Made by a program: the position numbers and the translations under genes. Of a stretch of DNA of 50,642 bases, positions 44,139 through 50,642 are shown piece after piece. Origin of the DNA: Paracoccaceae bacterium. Its GTDB lineage: Bacteria; Pseudomonadota; Alphaproteobacteria; Rhodobacterales; Rhodobacteraceae. How positions within the stretch are numbered: the first letter of the stretch is position 1; every line of letters begins with the position of its first letter. The stretch spans positions 259-50,900 of the forward strand of contig JAMWZG010000003.1 in NCBI GenBank assembly GCA_024304855.1, given 5' to 3'. Below the pieces are notes generated by a model that searched no databases, was not told the DNA's origin, and was given only the letters and a program-made list of their open reading frames with translations.

Positions 44139-45777
44139 GCCTTTCCAGTTCGAGATTTCGCTCAGCGTCCTAAACCACCTCGGGCGTAACCTGTATCGCA
44201 ATTTCATTACCGTGATCGCGGAAGCGGTTTCAAACTCTTGGGATGCCGAAGCCAAAAACGTCTGGATCGACGTTGACAAGGAGGGCAACACCTTCTCCAT
44301 CAAGGACGATGGCTTGGGTATGACCGCCGAGGACTTCCAGAATAAATTCCTGAAGATCGGTTACTCTAAACGTAAAGATGGGAGGAAGGCGACCGATGGG
44401 GGGCGACCGTTTATCGGCGCAAAGGGAATCGGTAAGCTTGCACTACTATCGTGCGCCAACCGAGTTTCCATCTACTCTAGGACTGCCGGGACAGGCTACG
44501 TCGGGGGCGTCATCGACAACGCCGAGCTTGATAAGGCAATCAAGAGCGACAACACAGCCGATCAGTATCCGCTTGAGCAGCCAGATTTCAGCCGCATCAA
44601 GGCGCTCCAAGATGGGCACGAGCACGGCACCATCATCGTTTTTGATGGGATGAAAGAGAAATTGAGAAACTCTCCGGCGCACATCCGCAAGATGCTCGCG
44701 ATGAGCTTCAAGTTCTCTCTACACGATAAGGCGTTCAAAATATTCGTTGACGGGACTGAGGTTAGCGAAGCTGACTTGGCTGACCTAGCCGGAGCGACCG
44801 AGTTTCTATGGGTCGTGAACGGCTACACCGATAGCTACGTTGCCACACTGACGAAACTGAAGTCCGCCGCAGTCCCTAAGACGACCGCGCTTGGCGTCCG
44901 GGGCTTCCTAGCCACCGTGGAGAAGCCGCGGCACCTCAAGATTACCGGAACAGAAGAGCGCGCGACAGTTGACCTCGTCGTCAACGGTCGCATCCGTGAA
45001 AAGAACATCCTACGCCACATACCAACCCAGCGAATTGTCGAGAGCTACCTTTACGGCCAAATTCACTTCGACATCATGGACAGGGAGGGGACTGATCCCT
45101 TCACGAGCAGCCGTGAGGGAGTGGTAGAAGACGACCTTCAGTTCCAAGCCCTGATGGACTACCTCAAACGCACTCTGCTACCTCAGATCATTGATGAATG
45201 GGACAAGCTTCGTCTCGATCGAAATCTTGAAGGTGATGATGAGAATGAGAGGAAAACCAAGAAAGAGCGAAAGGCCCGCGACCTTTACTCTGCTGCCAAA
45301 GATGAGTTTAAGCTTGAGGATGCGGCGCCAAACAAAGATAAAGTAGATGGTTGGCTTGATGACTTGCAGAATGACGCCCAGTTTAACCTGCAAGCATACG
45401 TTGACTGCTTCTTGTCTGAAAATTTGGTGCGTAACTATCTAGTAGAAAAAGCTATTCCTCTAACCGCTCCAGCTGTTAAGGCGGCCACAGAGTGGAAGCA
45501 GAGAGAAGGAGATAACAAGGCAAAAGCGAACATCAGTTTTGATATTCGCCGAGCTGACCACGACCTGTACTATATCGATATGGACGGCCTAGCTATTATG
45601 GCGGAGGGCTTCAAACAAGGCGTCGGTCCCTCCCTATGGCTAGATGCCACCTCATACAAACCGGCGCGGAATGCTGTTGGTCATACTGGGCTACTAAGCA
45701 CAACAGCTCAAACACACCTCAATTTGACGTTTCAGAACATAAAGGCAAGGGTGCGAAACCTTCTTGCTCAACCGTAG
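44107..45777 (+). CDS. GHKL ATPase, MutL/MORC-like, linked to the methyltransferase
   Basis: 556 aa. The N-terminal 200 residues form a GHKL ATPase: N-box EAVSNSWDAEA (39-49), G1 DDGLGM (67-72) and G2 GAKGIGKLA (104-112). There is no histidine-kinase domain. The C-terminal half is helical, with a charged stretch around 370-400. Iyer and Aravind described MutL/MORC-like ATPases encoded next to C5 methyltransferases in prokaryotic restriction-modification systems, and this gene fits that layout, overlapping the methyltransferase by 32 nt. It probably helps sense or act on unmethylated DNA. Confidence 0.75.
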   Translation: MEMTLSDGAPKPFQFEISLSVLNHLGRNLYRNFITVIAEAVSNSWDAEAKNVWIDVDKEGNTFSIKDDGLGMTAEDFQNKFLKIGYSKRKDGRKATDGGRPFIGAKGIGKLALLSCANRVSIYSRTAGTGYVGGVIDNAELDKAIKSDNTADQYPLEQPDFSRIKALQDGHEHGTIIVFDGMKEKLRNSPAHIRKMLAMSFKFSLHDKAFKIFVDGTEVSEADLADLAGATEFLWVVNGYTDSYVATLTKLKSAAVPKTTALGVRGFLATVEKPRHLKITGTEERATVDLVVNGRIREKNILRHIPTQRIVESYLYGQIHFDIMDREGTDPFTSSREGVVEDDLQFQALMDYLKRTLLPQIIDEWDKLRLDRNLEGDDENERKTKKERKARDLYSAAKDEFKLEDAAPNKDKVDGWLDDLQNDAQFNLQAYVDCFLSENLVRNYLVEKAIPLTAPAVKAATEWKQREGDNKAKANISFDIRRADHDLYYIDMDGLAIMAEGFKQGVGPSLWLDATSYKPARNAVGHTGLLSTTAQTHLNLTFQNIKARVRNLLAQP

Positions 45778-45920
45778 CTCTCTACACCCGGTGGATTCGG
45801 CGGCGGGTTGTCATTTAAGTACCTCTCAGGAGGTCTCCAGCCCCAGTTCAACCCCCTTACACAGCGCGGCAGGGAACAGAAATGTCTTCATGTCATCGCA
45901 TAGCTTAATGGCGGGCCTTA

Positions 45921-46727
45921 ATGACTACCGATGATATCAAGATTTCAAGTAACGAAACTACTCTTGTGGTTGGAATTACCGGAGCAGGTTCGCTTGATGC
46001 CGCTGAGTTCGCCGCGCTACTTAAGGACTTCGGTGCGGATTATAAAAAGCTTACCCGTAGTCGATTGATGCTAGTTAGGTATGAGGTTGGTTCTTCGTGG
46101 TTTTCTGTCTCAGATGTTTTGCTTGCAGCTGGTGCGATTTCTGGCCAGGCAACCGATCTAATTAAAGCGGCTAGCAATATGGCGAAGTTCGCCGGTGCGC
46201 TTAGGGGCCTCTTTTCAAAGAGCCAGAGCCTCAATCCGCAACCGATCTTTACGGGTCAATTGCTCGCAAAATCTCTTTCTAGATTGACCAAGTTGGCCGC
46301 TGAGAAGGGCGCGGGCATAGAAGTTAGCTACAATGCTGATCACAAAGCAGGGACCGAAGGGTTCTCACTCAAGATGACACCTGCCCAAGTTCGCAGGTGT
46401 CATGACCAGCAACTCATCAAAGGTGAGGCTCTGGATTCTGACAGGGTTGCCGTATCGAGAGTGGTAGAAGCACCGCGCCAGCCGCCGCGCCAGTTGCGAG
46501 ACTCCGAACTCTTGGCGCACAGTTTCTCCGACCTAGCAGCAATGTCGCCTGCCGAAGCTGAAGGCATAGTAGAGGCCTTCGTGGCAGCCCTGAAGTCGGC
46601 AGGAAACGAAGGTATCCTTTCTGCGATTGCTAGTTCTCTCGATGGCCAAGGCAGGTCTGACATTGCAGCAATGGTCCGTAAGCACCTTCCGCGAGATCGT
46701 GAGCGTGTCATGATCCCGAGAGACTAG
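45921..46727 (+). CDS. unknown 268-aa protein after the GHKL ATPase
   Basis: I do not recognise this family. The protein is soluble, with an N-terminal alpha/beta region (TTLVVGITGAGSLDAAEFAA), an Ala-rich middle (SVSDVLLAAGAISGQATDLI, a helix and not a clear membrane span) and a C-terminal Ala/Glu-rich helical part. It follows the ATPase gene by 143 bp on the same strand, so it may be the third part of the same system. No nuclease motif is visible. Confidence 0.65.
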   Translation: MTTDDIKISSNETTLVVGITGAGSLDAAEFAALLKDFGADYKKLTRSRLMLVRYEVGSSWFSVSDVLLAAGAISGQATDLIKAASNMAKFAGALRGLFSKSQSLNPQPIFTGQLLAKSLSRLTKLAAEKGAGIEVSYNADHKAGTEGFSLKMTPAQVRRCHDQQLIKGEALDSDRVAVSRVVEAPRQPPRQLRDSELLAHSFSDLAAMSPAEAEGIVEAFVAALKSAGNEGILSAIASSLDGQGRSDIAAMVRKHLPRDRERVMIPRD

Positions 46728-46752
46728 CTGGGAACACACATTCTGTGCCCAG
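46728..46752. terminator. hairpin after the 268-aa gene
   Basis: CTGGG...CACA...TGTG...CCCAG forms an interrupted stem starting 1 nt after the stop codon. There is no T-run after it, so it is a weak candidate terminator. Confidence 0.3.
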
Positions 46753-47282
46753 TCACGCCCGCTCATCCGTCCAAATCCACCGCCCCACCTTCTTCAACGG
46801 CCCGCGGACCACTAGAGCCTGAAGCGTCGTTGGTCCCACTGTGGGTTTCAGCCTTCCACCCTTAATAACATTCGCTGCGACGCGGATGAATGGCCGCTTC
46901 GCCGGCGTGCCGCGACAGCCATGCCGGAGTACCGTCGGTCCGCTTTCCGCCCTTCAAGTAGATTGTGCACCGCAGCCCAATACGAGGTTCAGAATGCAAC
47001 TTTGATTGCTATGTTATGCGTTTGGATGTCAGTTCCAGCTGAAACACCGAGACCCGCGTCGAGAAGCGACTTTTATTCCAAATAATTTTACTACCAATCA
47101 ATACCTTATAAACTCTTCACCAAGTCGGCCCAGTCATCAGGTGTAGAGAATTTTGCAGCCTAGAGAACGGTTGTCAGCTGATGCTCGTCAAGTCAGGTGA
47201 TCAGCCAAACATGCATAACTCTCTAAAACCACGGGAAAATCCGCGGGCCACTAAACGGAGAGAATGTTTTCGCAGGGGCAAC
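46753..47282. other. gene-free island end with repeat B
   Basis: No coding sequence is supported. Most of the stretch is repeat B (46988-47291), with weaker similarity to the left copy reaching back to about 46940. No tyrosine integrase gene is present here, although this is where one is often found for tRNA-targeted islands. Confidence 0.6.
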
Positions 47283-47291
47283 TGGCGGAGG
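46988..47291. repeat. 304-bp direct repeat, copy B (island end at tRNA)
   Basis: The partner of 2041-2344, same length and roughly 80% identical by eye. Its last 9 nt (47283-47291) are the 3' end of the intact tRNA-Ser gene. It defines the right boundary of the 45-kb island. Confidence 0.8.
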
Positions 47292-47372
47292 AGGTGGGAT
47301 TCGAACCCACGGTACGCTTTCACGTACGTCGGTTTTCAAGACCGGTGCATTAAACCACTCTGCCACTCCTCC
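47283..47372 (-). tRNA. tRNA-Ser (anticodon UGA)
   Basis: A complete 90-nt class II tRNA with CCA encoded. The acceptor arms GGAGGAG and CTCCTCC pair, the anticodon loop CTTGAAA gives TGA (47336-47338) in a 5-bp stem, the long variable arm GTACG...CGTAC is typical of serine tRNAs, and the T-loop GTTCGAATC is canonical. Its 3' end is the insertion site of the island to the left; the gene stays intact because the element carries the same terminal sequence. Confidence 0.97.
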
Positions 47373-47609
47373 GACGCCGCTGCTCTAAACGGGGCTGCGT
47401 GATTCTGAAAGCGCGAAGGTATCGGGGTTTTTCGCCAATTTTGGCAGAGGGCTTCGGGATACGCTTTTCTTGAGGCCGGCTTGCGGCTAGACTGCGCGCA
47501 AGCCGGCCGGCAGCGCGCGATCATGCGCGGCGGGATCAATGGCAGAAGGACCGGAAAACCGGCGGAACCTGTCGATACGGCGCAGAGGCAGCAGGGCAAG
47601 GGGCACGAC

Positions 47610-48533
47610 ATGACAAGTTTGATTTTGACTCAATCAGGAACAGGCGCTGCCGCGCACAGGGCGCGGGTCGCCTTGCTGGCAGGGGTCGCGGCTCTGGCGC
47701 TGTCGGCCTGCGACGAGAATGGCCAGATGGCGCTGTTTCAGGGCGGCGGCGGAGCCCAGCAGGGCGCGGATGCGAACCGCTCGGTCCGTCTGGTCGAGCG
47801 GGACGTCGAGGCGCCCGATGTCTTTCAGGTGACGGAAGAGGGTCTGTGGGACGGACGCCCCTCGCTGGGCGGGGTCTGGGTCGCCCATCCCGACGTAAGC
47901 GAACCCGAGCGCGTGATCATCCGCAACACCGTCAACGGGAATTTCGTGATCGGCGCCTTGTTCCGCCGCGAGGTGGATACGCCCGGCCCCCGGGTGCAGG
48001 TCTCGTCCGACGCCGCCGGCGCCTTGGGGATGCTGGCCGGGCAACCCGTCGCCCTGAACGTCACTGCGCTGCGGCGCGAGGAGGTGCAGGACGCGGCCGC
48101 CCCCGAGGACATGGCGGACGCCGGGGCCGAAGGGGTGCCACCGCCCTCCGATGTGACGGAATCCCGGCTTGACCCCATCGCCTCGGCAGCGGCGGCCATC
48201 GACGCGGCCCCGCAACCCGCGCCGGCGCCTGTGGCAGCCCCCACCAATCCGCCACTGGCGCCCGTTGCCGCCCCCGCGCCCGCGACCCGCACATCCTCGC
48301 TCGACAAGCCCTTCCTCCAGATCGGCATTTTCAGCGTCGAGGCCAATGCCAACCGCGCCGCCACGGCGATGCGCAACGCTGGCATGGTGCCGCAGGTCAA
48401 GCAGCAATCCAGCCAGGGCAAGACCTTCTGGCGGGTGCTGGTCGGCCCCGCCGGCACGGCCGCAGAACGCAAGGCCCTGCTGGACAAGATCAAGCAGGAA
48501 GGTTTCACCGACGCTTATGCCGTCACCAACTGA
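47610..48533 (+). CDS. SPOR-domain lipoprotein
   Basis: 307 aa from the ATG at 47610 (AAGGGG upstream; the longer frame from 47481 has no signal sequence at its start). The lipobox LALSAC places the lipidated Cys near residue 33. A Pro/Ala-rich linker is followed by a C-terminal SPOR domain (FLQIGIFSVEANANRAA and FWRVLVGPAG), which binds denuded peptidoglycan at division sites. It lies directly upstream of the carboxypeptidase gene, fitting a cell-wall role. This is the first gene of the core genome. Confidence 0.88.
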   Translation: MTSLILTQSGTGAAAHRARVALLAGVAALALSACDENGQMALFQGGGGAQQGADANRSVRLVERDVEAPDVFQVTEEGLWDGRPSLGGVWVAHPDVSEPERVIIRNTVNGNFVIGALFRREVDTPGPRVQVSSDAAGALGMLAGQPVALNVTALRREEVQDAAAPEDMADAGAEGVPPPSDVTESRLDPIASAAAAIDAAPQPAPAPVAAPTNPPLAPVAAPAPATRTSSLDKPFLQIGIFSVEANANRAATAMRNAGMVPQVKQQSSQGKTFWRVLVGPAGTAAERKALLDKIKQEGFTDAYAVTN

Positions 48534-48560
48534 GACAGCTGACCGGAGGTTTCACCACAG

Positions 48561-49757
48561 ATGACGCGTTTCGCCCCTTTTCGCCTGCGCCGCCTGATCG
48601 CGGCTTCGCTCCTGCCTGTGCTGCTGTCCACCACCGCGGCGCAGGCCTTCGACACTCGCGCCGGCGCGGCCTGGGTGCTGGACCAGACCACGGGCACGGT
48701 GCTTTTGTCCAAGAACGCGGAAACGCCGCTGCCGCCCGCCTCAATGTCCAAGCTGATGACACTCTACATGCTGTTCGAAGCGTTGGAGCGTGGCACCGTG
48801 ACGATGGAGACGACCTTCCCCGTCTCGGCCCGCGCCCGCGCCATGGGCGGCTCGACCATGTTCCTCAACGAACAGGACCGCCCCTCCGTGCGCGAGCTGA
48901 TCCTGGGGATCATCGTGAATTCCGGCAATGACGCCTGTGTTGTCGTGGCCGAAGGCCTGTCCCCCACCGGCACCGAGGATGGTTTCGCCGCCCTCATGAC
49001 ACAGCGCGCTCGCGAGTTGGGGATGAAGGACACGACGCTGGCCAATGCCTCGGGCTGGCCCAATCCGCAGCACCGCATGTCGATGCGCGATCTGGGCATT
49101 CTGGCGCAGCACCTGATCGAGGATTTCCCCGAATACTACCTTTATTTCAACGAGCGTGAATATGACTACAAGGGCCGCGCCCCGGCCAACCGCTTCAACC
49201 GCAACCCTTTGTTCCAACTGGACATCGGGGCAGATGGCCTCAAGACGGGCCATACGCAGGAGGCGGGTTTCGGACTGGTCGGTTCGGCCGCACAGGGTGA
49301 TCGCCGCGTGATCTTCGTGATCAGCGGCATGGAGACGGACCAGATCCGGGCGGAGGAGTCGGCGGCTATCGTCAACTGGGCCTTTCGCCAATTTACCGAA
49401 CGCAAGGTCGTCAACGCCGGTCAGGTCATCGTCGAGGCCGACGTTTGGCGGGGGGACCAGGTGAAGGTCGGTCTGGTGCCGGAGAATGATGTCTCGCTGC
49501 TGCTGCCCGCCCTGTCCAGCGATCAGGTCGAGGCCGAGATCGTGCATGAAGGCCCGGTCCACGCCCCCGTGACCAAGGGGCAACCGCTGGGCGAGATGAT
49601 CCTGACGCGCGAAGGGCTTGATCCTGTGCGTGTGCCGCTGGTGGCGGACCGTGATGTGCCGCTGGGCGGCTTCACGACGCGCGTGCTGACCACGACGCAG
49701 GTGCTGATCGAACGCTTCACGCAGCCCCCGGCCGAGACTGCGGGGGGCAACTCTTGA
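48561..49757 (+). CDS. dacC: D-alanyl-D-alanine carboxypeptidase (PBP5/6 family)
   Basis: 398 aa with a signal peptide (about 1-28, ending AQAFD). The S11 active-site motifs are SMSKL (SxxK), NSGNDA (SxN) and LKTGHT (KTG). A C-terminal PBP5-type domain (about 285-385) follows. It trims the terminal D-Ala from peptidoglycan pentapeptides in the periplasm. GGAGG lies upstream of the ATG. Its stop overlaps the tmk start. Confidence 0.92.
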   Translation: MTRFAPFRLRRLIAASLLPVLLSTTAAQAFDTRAGAAWVLDQTTGTVLLSKNAETPLPPASMSKLMTLYMLFEALERGTVTMETTFPVSARARAMGGSTMFLNEQDRPSVRELILGIIVNSGNDACVVVAEGLSPTGTEDGFAALMTQRARELGMKDTTLANASGWPNPQHRMSMRDLGILAQHLIEDFPEYYLYFNEREYDYKGRAPANRFNRNPLFQLDIGADGLKTGHTQEAGFGLVGSAAQGDRRVIFVISGMETDQIRAEESAAIVNWAFRQFTERKVVNAGQVIVEADVWRGDQVKVGLVPENDVSLLLPALSSDQVEAEIVHEGPVHAPVTKGQPLGEMILTREGLDPVRVPLVADRDVPLGGFTTRVLTTTQVLIERFTQPPAETAGGNS

Positions 49758-50395
49758 TCCCGCGTGGCGGGTTCATCAGTTTTGAAGGAATCGACGGGTC
49801 GGGCAAATCCACACAGGCCCGGCTTCTGGCCGCACGGTTGAAGGAACAGGGCCGCAGCGTGGTGCTGACCCGCGAACCCGGCGGCTCTCCGGGGGCCGAG
49901 GAAATCCGCAAACTCGTGCTGGAAGGCCCGCCCGACCGCTGGTCCGCACAAACCGAGATCCTGCTCTTCACCGCCGCGCGCCGCGACCATCTGGAACGCA
50001 CGATCCGCCCGGCCTTGGCTGCGGGCAGTATCGTGATCTGCGACCGTTTCGCCGATTCCACCCGCATGTATCAGGGGCTGCGCGGTCAAGGGCTGCGCGC
50101 CATGGTGGACAGCCTGCATGATCTGATGATCGCGCAGGAACCTGACCTCACGCTGCTCATCGACATGGACCCGGCCATCGGCCTTGAACGCGCGCTTGGC
50201 CGCAAAGGCGGCGAGGAAAGATTTGAATCCTTCGGCCAGTCCATGCAGGCGCAGATGCGCGCAGGCTTTCTGGATCTGGCCCGCGCCGCCCCTGACCGTA
50301 TCCGCGTGGTGGATGGCACCCGCACGCCCGAGGATGTGGCCGCCGACGTGGCCCGGATCGTGGCCGCCCATCTGGACGGAACGCAAGCCGCATGA
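49754..50395 (+). CDS. tmk: thymidylate kinase
   Basis: A 213-aa dTMP kinase: P-loop FEGIDGSGKSTQARLL, the REPGGSPGAEEIR motif and DRFADSTRMYQG. It phosphorylates dTMP to dTDP. The start is a TTG overlapping the dacC stop (TTGA, 49754-49757), so it is translationally coupled. The gene order SPOR, dacC, tmk, holB is one I associate with Rhodobacteraceae. Confidence 0.95.
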   Translation: MIPRGGFISFEGIDGSGKSTQARLLAARLKEQGRSVVLTREPGGSPGAEEIRKLVLEGPPDRWSAQTEILLFTAARRDHLERTIRPALAAGSIVICDRFADSTRMYQGLRGQGLRAMVDSLHDLMIAQEPDLTLLIDMDPAIGLERALGRKGGEERFESFGQSMQAQMRAGFLDLARAAPDRIRVVDGTRTPEDVAADVARIVAAHLDGTQAA

Positions 50396-50642
50396 GTGAC
50401 GATGCCCTGCCAGAACCGGACCGGCTGGACGGTGCCCCGCATCCGCGCGACACCCAGATCCTTTACGGTCAGTCAATGGCCGAGGCGGGCTTTCTGCAAG
50501 CCAATGCCGCCGGACGGATGCATCACGCTTGGCTGCTGACCGGCCCGCGCGGCGTGGGCAAGGCAACCCTCGCCTGGCGCATCGCGCGCTTTCTGCTGGC
50601 CACCCCATCGGATGACGCCCCCAGCCTGCTTGACGCGCCCCC
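50392..50642 (+). CDS. holB: DNA polymerase III subunit delta' (partial)
   Basis: The first 83 codons of HolB, cut by the window end. ATG overlaps the tmk stop (ATGA, 50392-50395). The AAA+ P-loop reads LLTGPRGVGKATLAWRIA, preceded by QSMAEAGFLQA and HHAW, typical of the delta' clamp-loader subunit. Confidence 0.9.
   Translation, partial: MSDDALPEPDRLDGAPHPRDTQILYGQSMAEAGFLQANAAGRMHHAWLLTGPRGVGKATLAWRIARFLLATPSDDAPSLLDAP

Noticed and set aside
47634-48508. Minus-strand frames over the SPOR-domain gene
   Set aside because: Mirror frames of a Pro/Ala-rich coding region; the plus strand has a lipobox and SPOR domain.
1-50642. CRISPR array
   Set aside because: No regularly spaced identical repeats with unique spacers were seen; the only tandem array (32440-32494) has no spacers.

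Overview
The window looks like the chromosome of a Rhodobacterales (Roseobacter-group) alphaproteobacterium. The right end (47.6-50.6 kb) is ordinary core genome: a SPOR-domain lipoprotein, a D-Ala-D-Ala carboxypeptidase, thymidylate kinase and the start of holB, packed as one plus-strand run. Next to it, at 47283-47372 on the minus strand, is a complete tRNA-Ser(UGA). Everything to its left appears to be accessory DNA inserted at the 3' end of that tRNA gene. A 304-bp imperfect direct repeat lies against the tRNA 3' end (46988-47291), and a second diverged copy lies at 2041-2344 and carries a copy of the last 9 nt of the tRNA. The simplest reading is two related genomic islands stacked in one tRNA site: the tail of one (1-2344) and all of another (2345-47291).

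The left half of the main island is metabolic cargo in three blocks. (1) 2.4-7.5 kb: a GntR/FCD regulator, a sphingosine-1-phosphate-lyase-like PLP enzyme and a taurine/sulfonate-type ABC transporter, with a clear dyad operator in the promoter. (2) 7.5-16.1 kb: a tightly overlapping minus-strand operon with a DadA-like FAD oxidase, a TRAP transporter, an MlrC-like M81 metallopeptidase, an N-acyl-D-amino-acid deacylase-like amidohydrolase and a COG0523 metallochaperone, divergent from an XRE-cupin regulator. (3) 16.9-25.8 kb: a LysR regulator, a creatinase-like M24 protein, a second TRAP transporter and hydantoinase/oxoprolinase HyuB and HyuA. A scar of broken gene pieces (16.2-16.9 kb) separates blocks 2 and 3.

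The right half is a defence and mobility region. At 26.0-28.8 kb is the most interesting locus: a protein with a nucleoside-deoxyribosyltransferase/TIR-like N-terminus and a C-terminus that resembles bacterial STING, a coupled 134-aa partner, and a divergent four-TM protein resembling SLATT effectors. No CD-NTase cyclase is visible anywhere in the window. Then come a PD-(D/E)XK-like protein with a zinc finger, a GIY-YIG nuclease, a plasmid-like regulator/Rep/iteron block (30.5-32.5 kb), a DUF2924/serine-recombinase cassette (32.5-34.9 kb), a 1709-aa exonuclease-RecQ-UvrD fusion, an IS3 remnant, another PD-(D/E)XK protein, a stop-broken small gene, and a C5-methyltransferase/MORC-like GHKL ATPase pair with an unknown 268-aa gene.

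All names come from reading motifs in the translated sequence. No database search was run, so family calls are firm where catalytic motifs are quoted and tentative otherwise.
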